From Nitrospinota bacterium (GTDB lineage Bacteria > Nitrospinota > Nitrospinia > UBA9942 > JAHJSF01), in the NCBI GenBank assembly GCA_018830405.1, contig JAHJSF010000185.1, positions 1 through 5,100 of the forward strand: a DNA stretch of 5,100 nt, written 5' to 3'. The translations under genes were made by a program, and so were the position numbers. Shown in pieces: positions 1 through 5,052 of this stretch. The stretch's first letter is position 1. The number at the start of each line of letters is the position of its first letter. The notes beneath the pieces were generated by a model. That model did not search any database. It was not told where the DNA came from and saw only the letters and a list, made by a program, of their open reading frames with translations.

Positions 1-1
1 C

Positions 2-856
2 CCCCCGCCGGCTCCCGGTCCGGCTCCCGGACCTGCAACGGTCAAAGAAGATTCTATCCGCTATATCCCTCCGTCGCCTCCGGCCGAGGATAGGGTGGTA
101 ATAGACAGGGTCATTCCTGCCAAAGATGGGGAGAAAAGTGCGGCTGTCAGCGGAACGATAGCTGCTCCGGAAGGGGGCGGCCGGCAAATAAATGCCTCCG
201 TTATCTCGCCGCCGCCGGGCGAGAGGAGTGTGGGTGCCTCGGCTATTTCCCAGCCCTCGGTTCCCCCGACAGGGTCTGCGGCAGGAAGGATGTCCCCCGC
301 CGGCAGTCCGCCTGAGATAAGGCCTGAGATAAGGCCCGAGATAAGGATAGAAGACCGGCCTAAGGTGAAGTCCGGTTTTCAGGATGATAAAATGGTGTCA
401 CTTACTTTAGAGAAGGCCCCCGCTCCGGACAGGGCTGAGGTCGAAGATAGCGGTGGGTTACGGGAACCTTCTTCCCCTATCGAGAGAAAACCGAGCAATA
501 AGGCGGCCATCGGTTATCTGGTCTACAAGATAGAGAATTCAATCGCCCGCGGCAACAGCGCCGAAACAAAGAAGCTGATAGACAAGCTGGGCCGGCTTAA
601 AGGGGAAGATAACGACTATGTCTTAAAACTGAGGGCCTACTGGAACCTGTCGGCGGGGAATGATGATGTCGCCTCCCATTTTCTCCAAAAGGTCCTGAGC
701 CGCAACGAGGATGACCTGGAGGCGGGGATAAATATGGCCATCCTTGAGTTTAAGACAAACCAGGCTGAAAAAGGGAGAAAAAGATTAAAAAAACTAAGGG
801 AGGTATATCCTGACGATCAGACTGTCCTCGACCTGTTGAGAAGGACAAAGATATAG
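2..856 (+). CDS. C-terminal part of a proline-rich TPR protein (MshN-like candidate), 5'-truncated by window edge
   Basis: The reading frame is open from base 2 with no stop before TAG at 854-856, so the true start lies upstream; the GTG at 95 is only an internal codon. 284 residues are visible. The first ~165 are a low-complexity, Pro/Ala/Gly/Ser-rich linker (PAPGPAPGPA at the left edge, PEIRPEIRPEIR at bases 311-346). The last ~115 (from about base 503) are helical and fit about two to three tetratricopeptide repeats: AYWNLSAGN/DDVASHFLQKVLSRNEDD, then AGINMAILEFKTNQAEKGRKRLKKLREVYPDD, followed by a capping helix. TPRs are protein-protein interaction modules, and in MSHA-type pilus loci a Pro-rich TPR protein (MshN) sits beside the ExeA-like and GspE-like ATPases, as here. 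I infer an assembly or scaffold role, probably periplasmic after an N-terminal membrane anchor that is outside the window. The TPR fold is fairly sure; the MshN assignment is tentative because the N-terminus is missing. Confidence 0.85.
   Translation, partial: PPPAPGPAPGPATVKEDSIRYIPPSPPAEDRVVIDRVIPAKDGEKSAAVSGTIAAPEGGGRQINASVISPPPGERSVGASAISQPSVPPTGSAAGRMSPAGSPPEIRPEIRPEIRIEDRPKVKSGFQDDKMVSLTLEKAPAPDRAEVEDSGGLREPSSPIERKPSNKAAIGYLVYKIENSIARGNSAETKKLIDKLGRLKGEDNDYVLKLRAYWNLSAGNDDVASHFLQKVLSRNEDDLEAGINMAILEFKTNQAEKGRKRLKKLREVYPDDQTVLDLLRRTKI
8..31 (+). repeat. 12-bp tandem repeat, two units, coding PAPG
   Basis: CCGGCTCCCGGT (8-19) is followed by CCGGCTCCCGGA (20-31), in frame, encoding Pro-Ala-Pro-Gly twice in the linker of the TPR protein. 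The array may extend upstream of the window. Confidence 0.7.
311..346 (+). repeat. 12-bp in-frame tandem repeat, three units, coding PEIR
   Basis: Two identical units CCTGAGATAAGG (311-322, 323-334) are followed by CCCGAGATAAGG (335-346), which differs by one silent base. They encode Pro-Glu-Ile-Arg three times, and a degenerate fourth unit (IEDRP) follows. The near-identity at DNA level points to recent slippage duplication in a linker that tolerates length change. Confidence 0.85.
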
Positions 857-862
857 GGCTGC

Positions 863-884
863 AGGGCAACCCCTTTTCTTTTTT
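863..884 (+). terminator. weak candidate intrinsic terminator after the TPR gene
   Basis: Seven bases after the stop codon, AGGG (863-866) can pair with CCCT (871-874) around the loop CAAC, and the stem runs into TTTCTTTTTT (875-884). The T-rich tract is convincing but the stem is only 4 bp, so termination would be partial at best. If real, it separates the TPR gene from the downstream genes. Confidence 0.3.
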
Positions 885-937
885 ATGTTGATGCATTAAG
901 GGATAATTAAATTTCCATCTCTCTTAGTTCAGCAGCT

Positions 938-958
938 CCCCTCCTATTTTAGGAGGGG
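938..958. repeat. hairpin-forming inverted repeat, 9-bp arms
   Basis: CCCCTCCTA (938-946) and TAGGAGGGG (950-958) are perfectly complementary around a TTT loop. It is the first of several similar palindromes in this gap. No T-tract follows on either strand, so a simple intrinsic terminator is unlikely. Confidence 0.8.
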
Positions 959-970
959 TGGCCGAAGGCC

Positions 971-998
971 GGGGTGGTAAGTTTTCTAAACCAACCCC
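971..998. repeat. imperfect inverted repeat
   Basis: GGGGTGGT (971-978) pairs with ACCA (990-993) plus CCCC (995-998), with one bulged A at 994 and an 11-base loop. It is preceded by the small palindrome GGCC-GAA-GGCC (960-970). Confidence 0.5.
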
Positions 999-1003
999 CC
1001 CTG

Positions 1004-1025
1004 CCCCTCCTTAGCTAAGGAGGGG
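1004..1025. repeat. perfect 22-bp palindrome
   Basis: CCCCTCCTTAG (1004-1014) is followed at once by its exact reverse complement CTAAGGAGGGG (1015-1025). It shares the CCCCTCCT/AGGAGGGG arms with the hairpin at 938-958. Such palindromes are typical of dispersed REP- or MITE-like intergenic repeats; whether this one is dispersed cannot be told from one window. Confidence 0.85.
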
Positions 1026-1041
1026 AGTTTAGGGGCAATAA

Positions 1042-1075
1042 CTCCCGCCTATTTTAGGGGGGTATTATAGGGGAG
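1042..1075. repeat. degenerate inverted repeat related to the 938-958 hairpin
   Basis: CCTA-TTT-TAGG (1048-1058) repeats the core of the 938-958 hairpin. The outer CTCCC (1042-1046) can pair with GGGAG (1071-1075). The arms between are mismatched, so this looks like a decayed relative. Confidence 0.5.
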
Positions 1076-1081
1076 AGTGAT

Positions 1082-1117
1082 TACAACCCCCTATCCCCCT
1101 TTGCTAGGGGGGAATAA
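1082..1117 (+). repeat. dispersed 36-nt repeat, copy A
   Basis: It begins TACAACCCCCTATCCCCC and is identical to 1744-1779 except for one base (G at 1107, A at 1769), in the same orientation. It contains CCCCC (1095-1099) and GGGGG (1107-1111), which can form a hairpin. The right side (1118-1129) is diverged from copy B, so the outer inverted repeat is not intact here. Confidence 0.85.
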
Positions 1118-1124
1118 TGGGGAT

Positions 1125-1152
1125 TTGTTAAGACTGAAAACAAGAGTATATT
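1125..1152 (+). promoter_or_regulatory. candidate sigma70-type promoter for the 1174 gene
   Basis: TTGTTA (1125-1130) and TATATT (1147-1152) are separated by 16 bp and match the -35 and -10 consensus at 4/6 and 5/6 positions. Transcription would start near 1158-1160, giving a leader of only about 15 nt before the ATG at 1174. The -35 lies at the right end of the repeat copy A, so the repeat could have supplied it. Chance matches in AT-rich sequence are common. Confidence 0.35.
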
Positions 1153-1173
1153 TAAAGGGGATAACGATAGAGA

Positions 1174-1671
1174 ATGGCCATCCCGAGCAGATACCCGGAC
1201 AGAGTGGTATCGATTATACTCTATATATTTATAGCCGCCATGACCCTGTCGGCGGGAGAGAAGATATTAAATAATTATGTCGACTCAAGATTCTACAACG
1301 AATTTTTATTGAGGTGGGAGGTAAGCCTGAGGTCGTATGAGTCCGCCGGCGGCGGCTGGCCGGAATTTAACGGCACTAACCATGTTGAGTATATGGATAA
1401 CCTGACCGCCTTGATGGAAGAGGGGGAATTCCCCCCCCCGAGGCTGAAATGGGATAGGCCTTACGTCTACCGGATAAATAAAATGGGGGAAAGCCCGGAT
1501 GATATTTTTATACTGGTGTTCTTCAGGCGGATCATCATCTACGGTATGAGAGAGAAGACATTCAACAGGATGGATGTTTTTATAGACGGAGTAGTGGATA
1601 AGGAAGATGGCCGGCTGACCGGTTCCCTTGGGAGCGACGGCGAAACCTACATAGCTGATTGGAGACTATAG
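1174..1671 (+). CDS. unassigned small single-pass membrane protein (165 aa) in a pilus/secretion locus
   Basis: I do not recognise this family. ATG 1174 is the furthest upstream start, because an in-frame TAG lies at 1168-1170. The Shine-Dalgarno is poor: AAAGGGG (1154-1160) is 13 nt from the ATG, and GTG 1204 is a weaker alternative. Residues ~11-27 (VVSIILYIFIAAMTLSA) form one hydrophobic helix preceded by Arg6 and Arg10, which predicts a cytoplasmic N-terminus and a ~135-residue periplasmic domain. That domain carries GGGWPEFNGTNHVEYMDNL (59-77), PPPRLKWDRPYVYRI (87-101), a hydrophobic strand-like IFILVFF (111-117) and a Gly/Asp-rich end with DGETYIADWRL (155-165). The overall layout, an N-terminal helix then a compact alpha/beta domain, recalls minor pseudopilins. 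However, no prepilin-peptidase site (G-F/M-xxx-E) is present, so it is not a classical prepilin. Its location suggests a helper of the pilus/secretion machine. It lies between two direct copies of a repeat and contains a nine-C run. Confidence 0.8.
   Translation: MAIPSRYPDRVVSIILYIFIAAMTLSAGEKILNNYVDSRFYNEFLLRWEVSLRSYESAGGGWPEFNGTNHVEYMDNLTALMEEGEFPPPRLKWDRPYVYRINKMGESPDDIFILVFFRRIIIYGMREKTFNRMDVFIDGVVDKEDGRLTGSLGSDGETYIADWRL
1422..1439 (+). repeat. 14-bp palindrome running into a nine-C homopolymer inside the 165-aa gene
   Basis: GGGGGAATTCCCCC (1422-1435) is a perfect palindrome, and the C run continues to 1439 (nine C in total, 1431-1439). In frame it encodes Gly84-Glu85-Phe86 and the start of three prolines (87-89). 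One-base slippage here would frameshift the gene about halfway. Confidence 0.85.
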
Positions 1672-1701
1672 TGCTTAATTGCCTAAATCCTGCTGTAGTC
1701 G

Positions 1702-1837
1702 ACCGGCCTTTGACGCGCCCGGCTTTGTTGTCAATCCTCGCTATACAACCCCCTATCCCCCTTTGCTAAGGGGGAATAAGAGGGTTGTACGGCTGCGGTT
1801 GTCTTCGCGCCAGCCGCGCCAAAGGCTCGCTCTTGGT
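1702..1837. repeat. ~136-bp imperfect palindromic element (MITE-like candidate) containing repeat copy B
   Basis: The outer arms pair in one register: GCCTTTG (1706-1712) with CAAAGGC (1820-1826), CGCG (1714-1717) with CGCG (1815-1818), and GGC (1721-1723) with GCC (1809-1811). ACC (1702-1704) can add GGT (1835-1837) with bulges. Inside sit TACAACCC/GGGTTGTA (1744-1751, 1782-1789) and the core hairpin CCCCCTT/AAGGGGG. All are centred near 1766, so the whole stretch is one decayed hairpin. It encodes no transposase, so any mobility would need one in trans. It fills most of the 203-bp gap before the GspA-like gene. Confidence 0.55.
1744..1789 (+). repeat. dispersed repeat, copy B, with intact nested inverted repeats
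   Basis: The outer arms TACAACCC (1744-1751) and GGGTTGTA (1782-1789) are perfect. The inner hairpin is CCCCCTT (1757-1763), loop TGCT, AAGGGGG (1768-1774). The first 36 nt match copy A (1082-1117) with one mismatch. There is no T-tract after the hairpin, so it is not an obvious terminator. Confidence 0.85.
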
Positions 1838-1865
1838 ACGGCGCAGACTTAGGCAACTAAACACT

Positions 1866-1870
1866 GGAAG
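1866..1870 (+). promoter_or_regulatory. ribosome binding site that fixes the GspA-like start at 1875
   Basis: GGAAG lies 4 nt before ATG 1875. The spacing is short but usable. The same frame can be extended back to TTG 1785, but those 30 codons read through the palindromic repeat, give an Arg/Cys-rich peptide and have no better ribosome binding site. The protein from 1875 begins as this family normally does (…YIKYFGLHYNPF). Confidence 0.6.
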
Positions 1871-1874
1871 AGAT

Positions 1875-3359
1875 ATGGAAGATAAGGAATTAGAATATAT
1901 AAAATACTTCGGGCTGCATTATAACCCCTTTCCGGTTGCCCCGGACAGCCAGAACTTTTTTCTGTCTGACCATATAGACCAGATACTGACCGATCTCGTC
2001 CATGGGATTGTGGTTAAAAAGGGGTTTATGATTCTGACCGGCGAGATAGGGCTGGGGAAGACAACCATAAGCCGGAGAATAATGAATATCCTGGAAGAAA
2101 AAGGGGTAGAGACCTCCCTTATCCTTCTCTCCCTCTACCAGGATGTGGAGCTTATCAGGGAAATCAACCGCGATTTCGGGATAGAGTCGGACAAACTCGA
2201 TCTATCCGCCCATATAAGACTCCTCAATGATTTCCTGATGGAAAAACACAGGGAAAACAGAACCTGCGCCCTCATAATAGACGACGCCCAAAACCTGACC
2301 TACGAAAGCCTTGAATTGATCCGGATGATCTCTAACCTGGAGACCGATCATGAAAAGCTTATCCAGATACTCCTGATAGGCCAGCCGGAATTGAATGATA
2401 AGCTGAACGACCAGCGTCTGAGACAGTTAAAGAGCCGGATTGTTATCAGGGAAGAGGTCCAACCCATTACACATGATGAGCTTAAAAACTATATCTTATT
2501 CAAGTTGAGTCTGGCCGGGAATACCGGTAAAACGGTCATTGCCAATAGCGCCTTCGGGAAGATATACGGCTACAGCAAAGGTAATTTCAGGGCGGTTAAT
2601 ATATTGATGGACAGGTGCCTTTATGTCGCCTTCCTTTGCAACAGCGGAAAGATCGATAATGGGACAGTCCGGGAGGCCTATAAGGACCTTGGATGGGATG
2701 AAGGCAGTAAGCGTAAAAAATTGTGGCCATGGCTTATAGGATTGCTGGCTCTCTCCACCATCGTTTTGGGATACAGTTCGGGACTGCTCAACCGCTTTGG
2801 TCTTTCACCGGTGAAAAATGAGGTAATACTGCCAAAGGAAGATATTGAGGAGAATCAGACTCCTCCCCCCGAGGTCGAAAAAGAGGAACCGGTTGAGGCC
2901 AAGGTGCCGGAAGCGGTAACAAGTTTTCTGTCCGGTTACGGCCTAGCCGAGTTTGCTCTCCCCCTCTACGAGGCCATGAAGAGCGGAAGTTACGTCAATG
3001 TCTCAGACTCGATATTTACAAAAAGCGGCAATAGGCTTATTATTCTTGATAATGTCCCGAATCATATCCGAAGCCGTTACGGCATTCTCTCCCTCTCTTA
3101 TACGGACGATCCGAGGGAAAGATTTCTTCTCTTCTGGAAACCGACCATCCAGATAAGCAAGTTTTATCTCGATTACCAGGGAGAAGAGATAGGGCTATTG
3201 CAAAGGAAGCTGGCCTCTATTGGTCTGTATGAGCCTCCCTTTGATAATAATGTCGGCAACCGGCTTATGAGGGGATTAAATACCTATCAGCAGGATATAG
3301 GCATTGAGCCAACAGGTTTTCCTGGCGAGAAGACCCTTTTTTTTCTGTCCAATGAATAG
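1875..3359 (+). CDS. gspA: GspA/ExeA-type AAA ATPase with transmembrane helix and periplasmic peptidoglycan-binding domain
   Basis: 494 aa from ATG 1875. The N-terminal signature YFGLHYNPFPVAPDSQNFFLS (11-31) is typical of ExeA/MshM ATPases. Walker A is GEIGLGKTT (56-64), Walker B LIIDDAQNL (133-141), then GQPEL (169-173) and the C-terminal helical motif YGYSKGNFRAVNILMDRCL (231-249). KRKK (279-282) precedes one transmembrane helix (about 283-303), so the ATPase is cytoplasmic and the rest periplasmic. A Pro/Glu-rich linker (~318-346) leads to a GspA-type region (~347-425, ending LLFWKPTI). A PG_binding_1-like repeat follows at ~430-494 (EIGLLQRKLASIGLYEPPFDNN…LNTYQQDIGI…TGFPGEKTLFFLSN). Known GspA/ExeA proteins bind peptidoglycan and help place the secretin ring; MshM is a shorter relative without the periplasmic part. 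The gene lies 15 bp before the GspE-like gene, so they are probably co-transcribed. No GspB partner is visible. The family is secure; the symbol is by domain architecture, and mshM-like is the alternative. Confidence 0.93.
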   Translation: MEDKELEYIKYFGLHYNPFPVAPDSQNFFLSDHIDQILTDLVHGIVVKKGFMILTGEIGLGKTTISRRIMNILEEKGVETSLILLSLYQDVELIREINRDFGIESDKLDLSAHIRLLNDFLMEKHRENRTCALIIDDAQNLTYESLELIRMISNLETDHEKLIQILLIGQPELNDKLNDQRLRQLKSRIVIREEVQPITHDELKNYILFKLSLAGNTGKTVIANSAFGKIYGYSKGNFRAVNILMDRCLYVAFLCNSGKIDNGTVREAYKDLGWDEGSKRKKLWPWLIGLLALSTIVLGYSSGLLNRFGLSPVKNEVILPKEDIEENQTPPPEVEKEEPVEAKVPEAVTSFLSGYGLAEFALPLYEAMKSGSYVNVSDSIFTKSGNRLIILDNVPNHIRSRYGILSLSYTDDPRERFLLFWKPTIQISKFYLDYQGEEIGLLQRKLASIGLYEPPFDNNVGNRLMRGLNTYQQDIGIEPTGFPGEKTLFFLSNE

Positions 3360-3374
3360 ATTCCGGAAATAGAT

Positions 3375-5030
3375 ATGGATGACAACAAACCAAGAAAACA
3401 GATAGGAGAGCTCCTAAAGGATAAGGGGCTTATAAGAAACGAGCATATCGCCTTTGCCATCCTTGAGCAGAAGATCACCAAAGAGAGGCTGGGAGAGGTG
3501 CTTGAGCGGCTCGGTTTTATTACCCAATACGATGTGGTTACCACTCTGGCTGAACAGGAGAAAGTCCCATATCTCGACCTGGATGAGGTCTTGGCCAAAG
3601 ATGAGGCCCTCAAACTCTTCAACAAAAATCTCTGTATAAACAATGCCTTTCTTCCGATACGAGTCAAGGATGGCAAGATAGATGTAGCCTCCAGTTCCGG
3701 CAATTCCGCAAATATAGCCCAGTTGATAACCAGGCAGACCGGGCTGATCCCGAATTTCTATCTCTCCGAACAGAGGAAGGTTATAAATGCCATCCATAAG
3801 TTTTACCACTTTATGGAAAACCCGATCGAAAAAATGATCGAGACCGAAGTCAGGATACTTACCCAAGATACCGATATGGCCAGGGGTATGGATAATCTCT
3901 TCAAATATATTCTGCAATTGGGCGTAAAGATGAGGGCCACAGATATCCATATCAGACCAATGGAGAAGAGCATAAGCATCGCCTTCAGGGTCGATGGGGT
4001 AATGGTGCCTGTCCTGACTCTCCCCCCCGCCCTTAACAGAATCGTCTCCAGCATAAAGATGAAAGCGGATATGGATATAGCCGAGCAGAGGCTTCCTCAG
4101 GATGGCCGTTTCTCGGCCTCCATCCTTAACAACGAGTATGATTTCAGGGCCTCAACGATAGTAACTCCATACGGGGAAAACATGGTTATGAGGGTTCTCC
4201 CTATGGAGACGTCGATAATGAGCATGACCCAGCTTGGTTTCTTCAGTGATGACGTCCAAAAGGTGCACACAATGTTTAACGAGCCTTTTGGGATAATCCT
4301 CCTGACCGGTCCGACCGGTTCCGGTAAATCGACCACCCTCTATGCCGGCATAAGGAGCCTTGACCTCCTTAAAGAGAATGTCTTAACGGTTGAAGACCCG
4401 ATAGAATACAGCCTCCCCATCCTTAGACAAACCCAGGTAAATGAGAAGGCGGGCTACAACTTCTCCAATGCTATCCGATACTTTTTGAGACACGACCCCG
4501 ATGTAATCCTCGTTGGCGAAATAAGGGACGGCGATACAGCGAGTACGGCCATAACCGCCTCATCGACCGGTCACATGGTTTTATCCACACTCCACACCAA
4601 CAACGCCATCGGGGCGATTCCAAGATTAAGGGATTTGGGGGTCAAATCCTTTATGATCGCCGATTCCCTGATAGGGGTGATAAGTCAAAGGCTGGTCAGA
4701 TTGATCTGCCAGCATTGTAAAGAGGAATATATCCCTGAAAAATGGGAAAGAGAATATCTGCAGGATGATTCCATAAAGAAATTATGGCGCGGCAAGGGAT
4801 GCGAGGTATGTAACGGTACCGGTTATTTTGGCCGAACTCTCGTCTACGAGCTTCTATCCGTAGACAAAGAATTGTCGACTATGATCGACAGCGAGGTAGA
4901 GCTGGGGCACATTACAGCCAGGGCTAAGGAGAAGGGGTTTATGGATATCTTCAGCGTAACCGTCCGAAAGGTGAAAATGGGTATTACCTCAACGGAAGAG
5001 GCGCTCAGAACATTGGGACATATTTTCTGA
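3375..5030 (+). CDS. gspE: GspE/PilB/MshE-type assembly ATPase with two N-terminal MshEN motifs
   Basis: 551 aa, full length for the family; this cytoplasmic hexameric ATPase powers pilin or pseudopilin assembly. The N-terminal domain has two 24-residue MshEN-type motifs (9-32 and 38-61), the second matching RLGxxLxxxGxIxxxxLxxxLxxQ closely. A T2SSE_N-like region follows (~63-145, VPYLDLDEV…). The ATPase core has DIHIRP (190-195), FRVDG (204-208), Walker A GPTGSGKST (312-320), Asp box VEDPIEY (339-345), Walker B DPDVILVGEIRD (374-385) and His box STGHMVLSTLHTNNA (397-411). Zinc-type cysteines are C445/C448 and C476/C479. The zinc motif and the GAIPRLRDLG stretch (413-422) are GspE/PilB-like, not PilT-like, so this is an assembly motor. 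Start: ATG 3375, weak GGAAA (3365-3369) upstream. Two changes from the usual consensus are Arg194 (normally Glu in DIHIEP) and Ala203 (normally Arg before FRVDG). The family is certain; gspE, pilB and mshE cannot be separated without the rest of the locus. Confidence 0.97.
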   Translation: MDDNKPRKQIGELLKDKGLIRNEHIAFAILEQKITKERLGEVLERLGFITQYDVVTTLAEQEKVPYLDLDEVLAKDEALKLFNKNLCINNAFLPIRVKDGKIDVASSSGNSANIAQLITRQTGLIPNFYLSEQRKVINAIHKFYHFMENPIEKMIETEVRILTQDTDMARGMDNLFKYILQLGVKMRATDIHIRPMEKSISIAFRVDGVMVPVLTLPPALNRIVSSIKMKADMDIAEQRLPQDGRFSASILNNEYDFRASTIVTPYGENMVMRVLPMETSIMSMTQLGFFSDDVQKVHTMFNEPFGIILLTGPTGSGKSTTLYAGIRSLDLLKENVLTVEDPIEYSLPILRQTQVNEKAGYNFSNAIRYFLRHDPDVILVGEIRDGDTASTAITASSTGHMVLSTLHTNNAIGAIPRLRDLGVKSFMIADSLIGVISQRLVRLICQHCKEEYIPEKWEREYLQDDSIKKLWRGKGCEVCNGTGYFGRTLVYELLSVDKELSTMIDSEVELGHITARAKEKGFMDIFSVTVRKVKMGITSTEEALRTLGHIF

Positions 5031-5040
5031 GGGAGGATTA

Positions 5041-5046
5041 AGGGGG
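5041..5046 (+). promoter_or_regulatory. Shine-Dalgarno sequence of the GspF-like gene
   Basis: AGGGGG ends 6 nt before ATG 5053, a good spacing. It is the clearest ribosome binding site in the window, and GGGAGG at 5031-5036 is a second purine run further up. Both lie in the 22-bp gap after the ATPase gene, consistent with one operon. Confidence 0.6.
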
Positions 5047-5052
5047 AATTGA

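Larger units (their letters stand above)
857..1173. other. 317-bp intergenic region filled with G/C-run palindromes
   Basis: No gene is supported here. After a T-rich tract and an AT-rich stretch (about 875-930), the region from 938 to about 1129 is a chain of inverted repeats built from CCCC/GGGG runs with TTT, TA or GCTA centres. These are listed separately. A candidate promoter (1125-1152) follows. A GTG-started frame running 1077-1274 through the repeats overlaps the next gene and is not credible. Confidence 0.7.

Noticed and set aside
95-97. GTG 95 as the start of the TPR protein
   Set aside because: The frame is open to the left edge with the same Pro-rich composition on both sides, so the GTG is an internal Val codon.
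938-1129. CRISPR array or tRNA-like structures in the repeat-rich gap
   Set aside because: The repeats are irregularly spaced palindromes with no constant-length spacers, and no cloverleaf or T-loop sequence is seen.
1077-1274. 65-codon GTG-started frame
   Set aside because: It begins in intergenic repeats and overlaps 101 bp of the better-supported 165-aa gene in another frame; its peptide has no recognisable feature.
1744-1789. Intrinsic terminator after the 165-aa gene
   Set aside because: The hairpin is strong but is followed by A/G-rich sequence with no T-tract on the + strand.
1833-1863. Promoter before the GspA-like gene (TTGGTA … AACTAA)
   Set aside because: The -10 candidate is poor and part of the match lies in the palindromic element; not strong enough to annotate.
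1785-1874. TTG start at 1785 extending the GspA-like protein by 30 residues
   Set aside because: The extension reads through the right half of the palindromic element, gives a Cys/Arg-rich peptide unlike the family, and the family's normal start plus GGAAG supports ATG 1875.
3454-3639. 61-codon plus-strand frame inside the ATPase gene
   Set aside because: Out-of-frame reading of the MshEN-coding region, Ser/Trp-rich and without a ribosome binding site.
3287-3950. Two minus-strand frames (3287-3703 and 3414-3950) opposite the GspE-like gene
   Set aside because: They are antisense to a fully coding, motif-rich ATPase gene, and the translations show no family signature.
3803-4336. Minus-strand frames at 3803-4054 and 4097-4336
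   Set aside because: Antisense shadows of the ATPase core, including the complement of the Walker A region; no independent support.
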